A DNA stretch of 18,366 bases from Desulfobacterales bacterium. Its GTDB lineage: Bacteria; Desulfobacterota; Desulfobulbia; Desulfobulbales; BM004. Shown piece by piece: positions 7,426-14,227 of the stretch (its first letter is position 1; each line of letters begins with the position of its first letter). A program made the translations under genes and the position numbers. The stretch covers positions 1 through 18,366 of the forward strand of contig JAAXQI010000255.1 of the NCBI GenBank assembly GCA_012974315.1, read 5' to 3'. The notes below the pieces were generated by a model, which saw nothing but the letters and a program-made list of their open reading frames with translations, did not search any database and was not told where the DNA came from.

Positions 7426-8793
7426 TCAAGAACATTCCCCATCGTTCGCCGCAATAGCCTGCTCCACTCGATCGAGCAACGTCCGAGCCTGCTTCACGGT
7501 CAGGCTGCGGGCGGACAGGATCATCGCTGCGAACTTCAGCGCGTCTCCTCGGCGGCCAACGCGCAGCACGTGAGCAACGGCCATGCGGTTCATCCGGTCC
7601 AACTCGCGGATGAGTGTCAACGTCGAATACTGAAGCTGCATCGGGCTGAAGTGGCTGTGCTTTAAGTGCACACGCAGGTGTCCGGGCAGGAAATGGTTCG
7701 TCGGCACAGGGTCATTTCCCAACCACCAGGCGTCGGTCACGTTGCCCCGGGAGAGCATTCGGTCGTAGAGCCGGGAGCCCGGGTAGATGCGCAGAATGCG
7801 GAGGTCGTACAGGGAGCACGGAACCTTTTCCAGGTAGCGTTGGGTGCGCGCAAGCCTTTCCGGCGTGTCGTGAGGAAGACCCACCATGAGGAGGGCGCAC
7901 ACCTGGATCCCCTTTTCGTTTGCCTGGTGGACGGCCTCCGGGAACGGCTGGCCCACGTTGTGGAGCTTGCCCACGGAGAGGCAGTTGTCATCGTCTACGG
8001 ACTCAACCCCGACCGCCACGCCAAGGCAGCCGGAGGACGCCATCTCCTGCATGAGCGCGTCGTCACAGAACTGATCGAGAGTCACCATGGTGACGAAGCG
8101 CCGTTTCTTCCGGCGCAGCAGGGCGAGCACCTCGGCGCCGTAATCCCGATCCGCAAGGAGGTTGTCGTCTGTGAACTGAAGGAAGGCTTTGGGGTAGAGA
8201 TCCTGCAGTTGGTCGATCTCCCGTTCGAGCACGTCCAGCGGCTTGGTGCGTAACGGTCCCATGTAGCGTGAACTCACGCAGAAAGAGCACCGATGATTAC
8301 AGCCTCGGGTGGCAAAGAGAGAGGCCGGCGTCTGGTAAAGCCTGTCCCCGAAGAAGCGGTAGTCAACCGGCACCATCCGCAATGAGGGCGTCGGCGAGCC
8401 GGTGTATCTCTCCTTCAGTTTTCCGGTCAGAAGGTCCTCGCAGACGGTTGGCCAGATAGTTTCGGCTTCACCTGTCACAATGGCGTCCGCGTGGCGCATT
8501 GCCTCCTCCGGACAGACGGTGACATGAATGCCGCCCAGAATGACCTTCTTCCCGGCCGCGCGCAAATCGTCAGCGTAACGGTACACTTTTCCTGCGAATT
8601 GGGTCGCCAGGGTGAATGCAAATACGTCACCGTCGAAATGGACCTCGTCCGTCTGCTCGTCCACCAGGGTCGTCTCAATGGTTTTTGGCGTGACGGCGTT
8701 CAGAACGGCCAGCGGCACCGGCGGTTGGGAGATAGTCGCCGTTGAATCGAGTTGATACAGCTCATGCATGATGTTGACAAACACAAGTTTCAT
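7426..8793 (-). CDS. B12-binding-domain radical SAM protein
   Basis: This 455-residue protein has the layout of cobalamin-dependent radical SAM enzymes. A Rossmann-like N-terminal domain (about 1-125) carries DGDVFAFTLATQ, LGGIHVTVCPEEA (87-98) and IVTGEAE (105-111). A radical SAM barrel follows, with the 4Fe-4S motif CNHRCSFC (C165, C169, C172), TDDN (208-211), GVAVGVES and LMVGLPHDT. Such enzymes methylate or rearrange unactivated carbons, for example in lipid, hopanoid or peptide maturation; the substrate here cannot be read. I chose ATG 8793 because GAGGG lies 7 bases upstream and the B12 domain starts there; the longer frame to 8913 adds an unrelated tail. The gene is clearly richer in GC than its neighbours, a sign of transfer. 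It stands alone, with no partner biosynthesis gene on its strand. Confidence 0.92.
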   Translation of the reverse strand: MKLVFVNIMHELYQLDSTATISQPPVPLAVLNAVTPKTIETTLVDEQTDEVHFDGDVFAFTLATQFAGKVYRYADDLRAAGKKVILGGIHVTVCPEEAMRHADAIVTGEAETIWPTVCEDLLTGKLKERYTGSPTPSLRMVPVDYRFFGDRLYQTPASLFATRGCNHRCSFCVSSRYMGPLRTKPLDVLEREIDQLQDLYPKAFLQFTDDNLLADRDYGAEVLALLRRKKRRFVTMVTLDQFCDDALMQEMASSGCLGVAVGVESVDDDNCLSVGKLHNVGQPFPEAVHQANEKGIQVCALLMVGLPHDTPERLARTQRYLEKVPCSLYDLRILRIYPGSRLYDRMLSRGNVTDAWWLGNDPVPTNHFLPGHLRVHLKHSHFSPMQLQYSTLTLIRELDRMNRMAVAHVLRVGRRGDALKFAAMILSARSLTVKQARTLLDRVEQAIAANDGECS

Positions 8794-8875
8794 CGCGGGA
8801 CCCTCTCTTTGGTTGACGCGCTCGTAATAACCCCACCGGCTGATTGGTTTCTTGTCGTCATTTTTCAGGCATTGT

Positions 8876-8893
8876 AATATCTGTAAAGATATT
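8876..8893. promoter_or_regulatory. Inverted repeat upstream of the radical SAM gene
   Basis: AATATCT and AGATATT form a perfect 7-bp inverted repeat around GTAA, about 83 bases upstream of the radical SAM start. The symmetry and position suit an operator for a dimeric regulator, but no regulator gene is nearby. Confidence 0.35.
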
Positions 8894-9004
8894 AGGCTTA
8901 AAATTCTTGCCATACATAGCAGGTAGTAGTTGAGGACGCCTACTCGACTATTGATTATCTGTTGTTTGATTTGTAGAGCAAACTTTGTTCCAAATATTTA
9001 ATTC

Positions 9005-9020
9005 GATCTCAATTGAGATC
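9005..9020. promoter_or_regulatory. Perfect 16-bp palindrome
   Basis: GATCTCAATTGAGATC is fully self-complementary with no loop. That shape suits a dimeric DNA-binding protein rather than an RNA hairpin. It sits midway between the radical SAM gene and the transporter gene. Confidence 0.35.
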
Positions 9021-9194
9021 AGAAATTTGTGTCTCTATGGTTATTTTCAATAAAAAAGTTAACAATATATTGTATTAATTTTTGATAGTTAGTTGGGAAA
9101 ATGAGTAAAGAAGGCCCTTATTCAAATTTTTTAAAGATTGAGCCTGGCAGGTATTTGGGGTAGGAATAGGATTTGAAGAAGGATGCAACAAATA

Positions 9195-9225
9195 TTGACA
9201 GGATTTTCCTGTATTGCACTAAAAT
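9195..9225 (+). promoter_or_regulatory. Candidate promoter with overlapping inverted repeat
   Basis: A perfect TTGACA (9195-9200) is followed at a long 19-base spacing by TAAAAT (9220-9225). CAGGA/TCCTG with a 3-base loop (9199-9211) overlaps the -35 box and could be an operator. It would drive the 9346 frame and the MFS transporter gene. Confidence 0.35.
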
Positions 9226-9345
9226 ATATTCGAATCAAGATGTTAAGATGTGCAATAAATTTTAACCGTGCAACAAGTTTTGCAGGGTTGCTAATAAGGA
9301 AGGACCTTGTGAGTTTGGTTGATTTGTTGAGTCGTTGATGCTTAA

Positions 9346-9588
9346 ATGCGTGTTTGTGTCGCTACGGTAACATTTGCAATTCTAATCATTCCTCTAAGTT
9401 ACTTTACGCTCTTTTTTTTCGAATGGCTCCTCAAAGGCGGTTTAGGGATACCGATTTCTTCATTGAAATTGAAAACGACCTTGTCGCATCGCATCTTGAT
9501 ACAACTCAAGGCGCAGCGTGCTTGTATTAATGACCTGGTGGACGATCTATCGACGCGGGTTGATCAGCAACCTGAAAAATTGATCTAA
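9346..9588 (+). CDS. Possible small membrane protein, 80 residues
   Basis: This frame encodes one strongly hydrophobic segment (about residues 4-30, rich in F, L and I). A soluble, charged tail ending DLSTRVDQQPEKLI follows. It ends 19 bases before the ATG of the MFS transporter, so the two could be co-transcribed. There is no Shine-Dalgarno sequence, a stop codon lies directly before the ATG, and I do not recognise the sequence. It could be a real single-pass membrane protein, a fragment of a larger gene or a chance frame. Its presence between a promoter-like site and the transporter is the only contextual support. Confidence 0.35.
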   Translation: MRVCVATVTFAILIIPLSYFTLFFFEWLLKGGLGIPISSLKLKTTLSHRILIQLKAQRACINDLVDDLSTRVDQQPEKLI

Positions 9589-9607
9589 TTTAAATAGGGT
9601 GTCGATC

Positions 9608-10930
9608 ATGCCTGAAAAGAATGATCGTAGGACAATTTTTGGATGGTGCATGTACGACTGGGCAAATTCCGCTTTTGCAACTACAGTGCTTGCCGCTTTG
9701 CTGCCGGCCTACTTTGCCGGCGAGGTTGTAGGCCCAGAGGGTGTGGCGATTGGCGGTACAATTTATAGTGCTACAACCCTTTGGGGGTTTGTGGTCGCTT
9801 TTGCAGCCTTTCTTACCTTTATCATCGCCCCGGTTCTAGGTGCCATTTCCGATTTTTCCGCGACTAAAAAAAAGTTTCTTCTTTCCTTTGCTTACGGTGG
9901 TTCACTTTTCACCACCCTGCTCTTTTTCTGCCGGTCCGGAGATGTTATCAAAACTCTACTCATTTTCCTCGTCGCCCAGATAGGGTTCATCGCCGGCAAT
10001 GTCTTCTACGACGCCTTTTTGCCACAAATCGCCACTGAGGATAAAATCGACTGGGTATCCGGCAAGGGGTTTTCATATGGATACCTGGGTGGCGGGCTTC
10101 AATTCGCCATAGCTTTAGGTTTGGTCGCAGGGCATGAACAATTAAGTATTTCGCAACCGCTGGCCGCCCGTATCGGTTTGGCAATGGCCGGAATTTGGTG
10201 GGCCGGATTCACCCTTTTCACGGTTAAATACCTCCGTGAGGCACCGCGAGCCGAAGCCATGCCTGACAATTACCATGGAAAGCCCGTGCTGTTTTCCTAT
10301 GTGTCCGTGGGGTTTTCCAGGCTGCTTAAGACAACCCGTCGGGTAAGCCGTTTTCGACACTTATTGATTTTCTTGATCGCCTTCATGCTTTACAACGACG
10401 GTATTCAAACCGTCATCAATATGGCCACTATCTATGGAAAAGAGGAGTTGAATCTGACGACGACAACTCTCATGTTAACCCTGCTGATCATTCAGACAAT
10501 CGCCATTTTCGGCGCCCTTGTCTTCAGCCGCTTTGCCGGTCTTATCGGAACAAAGCGGGCGGTGATGATAACTCTGGTTATTTGGTCCGGTATCGTTATT
10601 TACGCTTACTTTATACAATCGGCTACAGAATATTTTACACTGGGGATCCTTGTGGGAATTGTTTTAGGGGGGTCACAGGCCCTTAGCCGCTCACTGTATG
10701 GCTCGATGATCCCTGAAGAGGCCAGTGCCGAGTTTTATGCCTTTTACAGCGTTTTTAGCAAATTTTCAGCCATCTGGGGTCCCATGGCTTTTGCTATAAT
10801 ACGCCAGGTGACCGGGTCGTCGCGGCTTTCGATTGTCTCGTTGATCATCTTTTTCATCGCCGGATTTATATTACTTTCTTTCGTTGACGTGGAAAAAGCT
10901 CGAAGGGCGAAAGATGCTGGAGCATTCTAA
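9608..10930 (+). CDS. MFS transporter, UMF1 (Atg22-like) family
   Basis: This is a 440-residue polytopic inner-membrane protein with about 12 hydrophobic segments. The N-terminus carries the signature YDWANSAF (16-23) of the UMF1 family, related to the yeast vacuolar effluxer Atg22. A D-x-S/T-x-KKK loop (SDFSATKKK) follows the second helix pair, and a G-x-A-L-S-R-S-L-Y-G-like stretch (GGSQALSRSLYG) lies in the C-terminal half, both typical of these proteins. The family is placed in the major facilitator superfamily; its bacterial substrates are largely unknown. AGGG at 9596-9599 lies well spaced before ATG 9608, which I prefer to GTG 9599. GC is near the chromosomal average, unlike the radical SAM gene. 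A weak terminator-like stem follows it. Confidence 0.92.
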   Translation: MPEKNDRRTIFGWCMYDWANSAFATTVLAALLPAYFAGEVVGPEGVAIGGTIYSATTLWGFVVAFAAFLTFIIAPVLGAISDFSATKKKFLLSFAYGGSLFTTLLFFCRSGDVIKTLLIFLVAQIGFIAGNVFYDAFLPQIATEDKIDWVSGKGFSYGYLGGGLQFAIALGLVAGHEQLSISQPLAARIGLAMAGIWWAGFTLFTVKYLREAPRAEAMPDNYHGKPVLFSYVSVGFSRLLKTTRRVSRFRHLLIFLIAFMLYNDGIQTVINMATIYGKEELNLTTTTLMLTLLIIQTIAIFGALVFSRFAGLIGTKRAVMITLVIWSGIVIYAYFIQSATEYFTLGILVGIVLGGSQALSRSLYGSMIPEEASAEFYAFYSVFSKFSAIWGPMAFAIIRQVTGSSRLSIVSLIIFFIAGFILLSFVDVEKARRAKDAGAF

Positions 10931-10955
10931 TAATTTTGTAAGAAATGATGCATTC

Positions 10956-10996
10956 CTGACTTCCATGTATTTACCTGAGCAGCAACCGGAAGTCAG
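10956..10996. terminator. Weak terminator-like stem after the transporter gene
   Basis: CTGACTTCC (10956-10964) and GGAAGTCAG (10988-10996) form a perfect 9-bp stem with a 23-base loop. The T-run that follows on the plus strand is poor. It lies between convergent genes and may serve either one. Confidence 0.4.
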
Positions 10997-11051
10997 TTCT
11001 TGCTGATTTAATATATCATAAAAATAAAGAAGGATTTTCTTTTTGATTATG

Positions 11052-11657
11052 CTACGCGATTGTATTTTTTGAATCCTCTTCGGCCTGTTTAATCAGGTGC
11101 CAAAAAGATCGAACATTACTCTCTAATTTGGAAAGCCGCAAAGTAATAGCAACCTCCTCACATGCCACAAGGGCTTGCACGATTGCAGCGCAATAAAAAG
11201 GCCAAGAGATATCGAAAATGAATAAGATAAAGACCGCAACACTCATCAGAACTGCAGCAGTCTTCGCAGCCCATGTATGGTAGCTTGGGAGCCTTTGAAA
11301 TTTTACGAATCCGGCCATTAAAGGAATAATATAAGCTCCTATCACTAACAAAACAAAAAAGGACTCTCGCCTGAGCACTTCGGGCCATAGCCACCAAGCG
11401 CAAAGTGGTACTGTCAAATAGATTGCCAAGTCACCCCAACTGTCGAGCTTGGTTCCAAGTTCTGATACCTCATTCAGCCTACGTGCGACAAATCCATCAA
11501 TAGAATCCGACAGAAGCGAGAGTGCCAGCAGAACAAGGAAAAGATTGGGATGTCCCATCCATGCCAGATATAGTAAGAAAGGTGCTGCAAAAAGACGAAA
11601 ACCGCTCAGAAGGTTAGGTATGGTCACCAATTTAGTCGTCATTTGATCGTCGCTCAC
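11052..11657 (-). CDS. CDP-alcohol phosphatidyltransferase family protein
   Basis: This is a 201-residue integral membrane enzyme of class-I CDP-alcohol phosphotransferases, which join a CDP-activated lipid or alcohol to a second alcohol (as PgsA, PssA and related enzymes do). The complete catalytic motif is present: D51, D54-G55, A58-R59, G68, D72 and D76, spaced exactly D-x2-D-G-x2-A-R-x8-G-x3-D-x3-D. About five or six hydrophobic segments follow. The size suits a PgsA-like enzyme, but the acceptor alcohol cannot be read. I chose GTG 11657 because GAGGG lies 8 bases upstream; ATG 11642, five codons later, is the alternative. The longer frame to 11813 adds a non-membrane tail and looks spurious. 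Housekeeping phospholipid genes are not nearby, so it may be an accessory lipid-modifying enzyme. Confidence 0.88.
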   Translation of the reverse strand: MSDDQMTTKLVTIPNLLSGFRLFAAPFLLYLAWMGHPNLFLVLLALSLLSDSIDGFVARRLNEVSELGTKLDSWGDLAIYLTVPLCAWWLWPEVLRRESFFVLLVIGAYIIPLMAGFVKFQRLPSYHTWAAKTAAVLMSVAVFILFIFDISWPFYCAAIVQALVACEEVAITLRLSKLESNVRSFWHLIKQAEEDSKNTIA

Positions 11658-11954
11658 ATTATTAGCCCTCTTTATGGAAAGAGAGTGTAATCTTAACCAG
11701 ACCTTCGTTAAAATGATATTGATAAAACGCCTTTTTTTCGTTCTATCATTACCAAAAAGGGGAATTAGGTGCGACTCGTGATCAGCGCCAGCAGAACAAG
11801 AAGTGTTACACAATCGAAATAGAGGAGTGATTTTAAAAGAGAGTCTATTATGAGAATAAGTATATTAAAACTACACAATTTGCAATACTAAATTATACAG
11901 ATATCTTGCCAGTATATGGACTATGGTCAGTGTTGTGATATCTAACCAGTTAAA
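11658..11954. other. Gap with no supported gene
   Basis: This AT-rich stretch lies upstream of the phosphatidyltransferase gene and downstream of the minus-strand small-protein pair. I see no gene, RNA or clear repeat in it. It should contain the promoter of the phosphatidyltransferase gene, but no good match stands out. Confidence 0.5.
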
Positions 11955-11990
11955 TGAAAACACAAAACCCCACCTCAATGAGAAATGGGG
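11955..11990 (-). terminator. Rho-independent terminator of the small-protein pair
   Basis: Read on the minus strand, CCCCA and TGGGG form a stem (11971 region to 11990) with an inner CTC/GAG stem. TTTTGTGTTTT follows. It lies 44 bases past the stop of the exported-protein gene. Confidence 0.6.
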
Positions 11991-12033
11991 CATGAATATT
12001 CAGTTCATGGCAACCTCGGTTTTGGTTCGGTTG

Positions 12034-12360
12034 TTATCTTTCTGTGAAGTCTTTACAAAGTTCTTTTGTTACGAACTTGATATAGAGCTCTTTCGCAGGG
12101 ACTTCAACATTTACAGCATTTCCTTGGAGATTCGGCGGCTCAAAGATTTTCACATCGTAACCTTTTTGGAGTATTAGCTTAATGAAATCGTCTGGTGTTT
12201 CAACGTCGGTCATGTCGCCGACCTTTCGTTTAAGCGAATCAATGTTAAAGCATGATCCATGCCTGGACATAAGAAACCATTCACTGGCATGAGAGGAAAT
12301 CGGGACCACTAAAATGCTAAGCAAAACCATTGTCACAATATGCTTAATAGATTTTGCCAT
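12034..12360 (-). CDS. Small exported protein of unknown function
   Basis: This 108-residue protein has a clear Sec signal peptide: a basic start (MAKSIKH), a hydrophobic core at about 9-20 and a likely cleavage after SHA (about residue 26). The mature part is about 82 residues and begins SEWFLMSRHGSC. It has only two cysteines, Cys37 and Cys102, so one disulfide is possible in the periplasm. The middle holds an aspartate-rich segment (DMTDVETPDDFIK) and a repeat-free mixed fold. I do not recognise the family. It starts 11 bases after the stop of a ribbon-helix-helix gene on the same strand and shares its terminator, so the two form a small operon next to the integrase. Confidence 0.75.
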   Translation of the reverse strand: MAKSIKHIVTMVLLSILVVPISSHASEWFLMSRHGSCFNIDSLKRKVGDMTDVETPDDFIKLILQKGYDVKIFEPPNLQGNAVNVEVPAKELYIKFVTKELCKDFTER

Positions 12361-12371
12361 AGAAAGAACTC

Positions 12372-12527
12372 TTATTTCTTACCCTTCTTCTCATATTTTT
12401 TGACAAGGTCCCGAATGGCTTCTTCTAACAAATTACCTAGAGATTTATCGGTATCAACGGCAAGATGTTTTAGCTCTTTTATTCGGTCTTCATCGACCCT
12501 TGTTGAGAATACTTTTTTATTACCCAT
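12372..12527 (-). CDS. Small ribbon-helix-helix DNA-binding protein, 51 residues
   Basis: This is a short gene of 51 residues. The N-terminus KKVFSTRVDEDRIKELKHLA is a typical beta strand plus first helix of Arc/CopG-type proteins. TDKSLGNLLEEAIRDLVKKY gives the second helix after the turn, with the usual T/S-x-x-x-L-L-E-E-A-I pattern. The lysine-rich tail (KKYEKKGKK) could contact DNA. A strong GGGGG lies 3 to 8 bases before the ATG. It probably acts as a dimeric repressor of its own operon or of the integrase on the opposite strand; proteins of this size are also common antitoxins. The downstream partner is an exported protein, unlike usual cytoplasmic toxins, so a toxin-antitoxin role is not supported. 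Confidence 0.8.
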   Translation of the reverse strand: MGNKKVFSTRVDEDRIKELKHLAVDTDKSLGNLLEEAIRDLVKKYEKKGKK

Positions 12528-12570
12528 AGCCCCCTTTTTGCATTTTTTTTGAAAGAAAGCAAGAAATGGT

Positions 12571-12599
12571 TTGACAAGGCAAAAGCATTAAAGTAAGAA
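12571..12599 (+). promoter_or_regulatory. Candidate promoter toward the integrase leader
   Basis: A perfect TTGACA (12571-12576) is followed after 17 bases by TAAGAA (12594-12599). A perfect TATAAT also lies at 12607-12612 but has no well-spaced -35 box. Transcription would run through the structured leader into the integrase gene. Confidence 0.45.
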
Positions 12600-12659
12600 T
12601 GTAAGATATAATACATCAACCCAAAACCACAGCAAATGAAAAATCAATTAACAAATATT

Positions 12660-12732
12660 GCGCCTGAAGGCACCTATATCCGAGAGGTTATGGGCGGTTT
12701 ATTACTGTGGACCGGGGAAAACCTTCAGGCGC
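12660..12732 (+). promoter_or_regulatory. Long-looped hairpin in the integrase leader, terminator-like
   Basis: GCGCCTGAAGG (12660-12670) and CCTTCAGGCGC (12722-12732) form a perfect 11-bp GC-rich stem closing a 51-base loop. The loop can form a small ACCT/AGGT stem. TTTTATTTATTT follows directly, so the unit could act as a terminator or attenuator before the integrase. Confidence 0.6.
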
Positions 12733-12746
12733 TTTTATTTATTTGC

Positions 12747-12799
12747 CCACGGGATAGGCAACCGGAGCCGAAAAGGATAACCCTAATCCCTGCCCGTGG
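12747..12799 (+). promoter_or_regulatory. Three-way-junction-like fold just before the integrase
   Basis: CCACGGG (12747-12753) and CCCGTGG (12793-12799) form a 7-bp closing stem. Inside are two arms, GGC/GCC with a 7-base loop and GGAT/ATCC with a 7-base loop. The fold resembles a cloverleaf lacking one arm. It lies 22 bases before the integrase ribosome binding site. Confidence 0.45.
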
Positions 12800-12834
12800 A
12801 AAACTTTAGGGATTTAAGCGAAAGGGGGCTTATT

Positions 12835-13923
12835 GTGGCAACAATACGAAAACGAGGCAAGGGTTATCAGATAGATTACTGTGACCCTACCGGCAAGCGG
12901 GTTAGAAAATCCTTCAAGAAAAAGAAGGATGCTCAGGCCGAGCTTGGCAAGCGGGTGTCCCTTATTGCTGAGGGGCGGTATCTGGACGTTAAGAAGGAAT
13001 ATAGCACAACCCTTGGAGAGCTGCTTGACAAATATGTTGAGAACTTCCAGCATCAGGCCAGCTATAAGACCGGCAAGAAATATCATATCGAACACATCCG
13101 CAATCATTTTGGAGAGGAAACCCTTTTATCAAACATCAGATACTTGAACCTTGAAACCTACCGGAACCACCTTAAAGACTCGCTAACAGTTAATAAAACC
13201 ATCAGAAAAGATGCGAGTATCAACAGGGCTATGTCATGTTTGAGGCATATATTCGCAAAGGCGGTTGAATGGGAAATGATCGAGCAAAGCCCTTTTGACA
13301 AGGGGAAATCCCTTATCTTGAAGGAAAACAATAAGCGGATGCGCTTTCTTACCGAAGATGAGATTAAAAGCCTTCTGGATGCCTGTAATGATTCTTTGAT
13401 TCCCATTGTGGAGTGTGCTTTAAATACCGGTATGCGAAAAGGGGAGATCCTTGGTTTAAGGTGGGATCAGATCAGGAACGGGTTTATCTATCTGGATAAA
13501 ACCAAAACAAACGAAGCAAGACAGATACCCGTCAATGACTCTTTGGAAATGCTCTTTAAGCGTATAAGGCGGAAACAGCACCTTACATCAAGGTATGTTT
13601 TCACATATCGGGGAAAGCGTGTTGATAGTGTCAAGACTGCGTTTAATGCAGCGGTAAGGCGGGCCGGTATTGTTGATTTCCGATTTCACGACCTGAGACA
13701 TACGTTTGCAAGCCAACTGCTAATGAAGGGCGGAACCTTGAAGGATGTTCAAGAACTTTTAGGCCATAAGACAATGACCATGACTTTAAGATATGCCCAC
13801 CTTACCCAAGAGCATAAAAGAAAAGCGGTCAACCTGTTAAATGGATTGACCGCCTCAAATGAAAATGGGTTTTGTCACAAAACTGTCACATTTTCAAACT
13901 CCCCTGTTCCAGCCTCGCCCTAA
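12835..13923 (+). CDS. Tyrosine recombinase / phage-type integrase
   Basis: This 362-residue site-specific recombinase should cut and rejoin DNA at att sites. The N-terminal part (1-50) is a basic arm-binding domain, residues about 55-150 form the SAM-like core-binding domain, and the catalytic domain follows. Catalytic residues, numbered from the chosen start, are Arg201 (TGMRKGE), His285 and Arg288 (HDLRHTFAS), His311 (LLGHK) and the nucleophile Tyr320 (LRYAHL). I chose GTG 12835 because GGGGG lies 6 to 10 bases upstream and homologous proteins usually begin near VATIRKRGKG. An upstream GTG at 12796 lies inside a stem and lacks a ribosome binding site. It ends 14 bp from the 3' end of tRNA-Ala, the typical place for an element integrated at a tRNA. 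All catalytic residues are intact, so it may be active. Confidence 0.95.
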   Translation: MATIRKRGKGYQIDYCDPTGKRVRKSFKKKKDAQAELGKRVSLIAEGRYLDVKKEYSTTLGELLDKYVENFQHQASYKTGKKYHIEHIRNHFGEETLLSNIRYLNLETYRNHLKDSLTVNKTIRKDASINRAMSCLRHIFAKAVEWEMIEQSPFDKGKSLILKENNKRMRFLTEDEIKSLLDACNDSLIPIVECALNTGMRKGEILGLRWDQIRNGFIYLDKTKTNEARQIPVNDSLEMLFKRIRRKQHLTSRYVFTYRGKRVDSVKTAFNAAVRRAGIVDFRFHDLRHTFASQLLMKGGTLKDVQELLGHKTMTMTLRYAHLTQEHKRKAVNLLNGLTASNENGFCHKTVTFSNSPVPASP

Positions 13924-13937
13924 CCCTCTGTAATCAT

Positions 13938-14013
13938 TGGTGGAGCTGAACGGGGTCGAACCGTCGGCCTCATGACTGCCAGTCATGCGCTCTCCCAGCT
14001 GAGCTACAGCCCC
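13938..14013 (-). tRNA. tRNA-Ala (anticodon GGC)
   Basis: On the minus strand the acceptor GGGGCTG pairs with CAGCTCC and includes the G3:U70 pair that defines alanine tRNAs. Discriminator A and an encoded CCA follow. The anticodon stem CATGA/TCATG encloses CTGGCAG, giving anticodon GGC, which reads GCC. The T-arm holds GGTTCGACCCC. Its 3' end faces the integrase gene, making it the likely attB of the island. Confidence 0.97.
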
Positions 14014-14026
14014 ATATAAAAATTGA

Positions 14027-14055
14027 AAATTAACAAAAGGTGCTGTTGGTGTCAA
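14027..14055 (-). promoter_or_regulatory. Sigma-70 promoter of tRNA-Ala
   Basis: On the minus strand a perfect TTGACA (14055-14050), a 17-base spacer and TAATTT (14032-14027) lie 14 bases before the tRNA 5' end. Confidence 0.8.
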
Positions 14056-14091
14056 TAATTATTTTGGGCGAGAATTTACGACGAGAAGGTA

Positions 14092-14120
14092 TTGACAAAC
14101 GTGACGATGAAAAATAATAT
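14092..14120 (+). promoter_or_regulatory. Sigma-70 promoter of the zinc-ribbon/ppiD operon
   Basis: A perfect TTGACA (14092-14097) and TAATAT (14115-14120) are separated by exactly 17 bases. They lie about 100 bases before the first gene, leaving a leader of about 100 nucleotides. This is the best promoter match in the window. Confidence 0.8.
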
Positions 14121-14227
14121 AGGTGTCTTGAAAATTACAACTTGCTGAACATACAAGATTTTAACTTAGATGAGCGTCAACGCTATTGAGACGATCAATA
14201 AAAACAAATATTATATAAGGTAAAACA

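Larger units (their letters stand above)
8794..9345. other. Gene-free gap with palindromes
   Basis: No convincing gene is visible in this AT-rich stretch. Composition changes sharply at about 8860, from the GC-rich radical SAM region to AT-rich DNA, which suggests a junction between pieces of different origin. It holds two palindromic sites and a candidate promoter, described separately. A 20-codon frame at about 9101 is too short to support. Confidence 0.6.

Noticed and set aside
7426..7428. Selenocysteine reading of the radical SAM stop codon
   Set aside because: The sequence after this TGA shows only a poor 4-bp stem, and the protein already has a normal family length.
7666..8253. 195-codon plus-strand frame opposite the radical SAM gene
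   Set aside because: It lies fully within the radical SAM gene on the other strand; long antisense frames are expected in GC-rich coding DNA, and the translation has no recognisable domain.
12034..12527. Classical toxin-antitoxin pair
   Set aside because: The second protein has a clear signal peptide and no toxin fold that I recognise, so only the antitoxin-like fold of the first gene supports the idea.
12796..12834. Upstream GTG start of the integrase
   Set aside because: It lies inside the closing stem of the leader fold and lacks a ribosome binding site; GTG 12835 has a good one.
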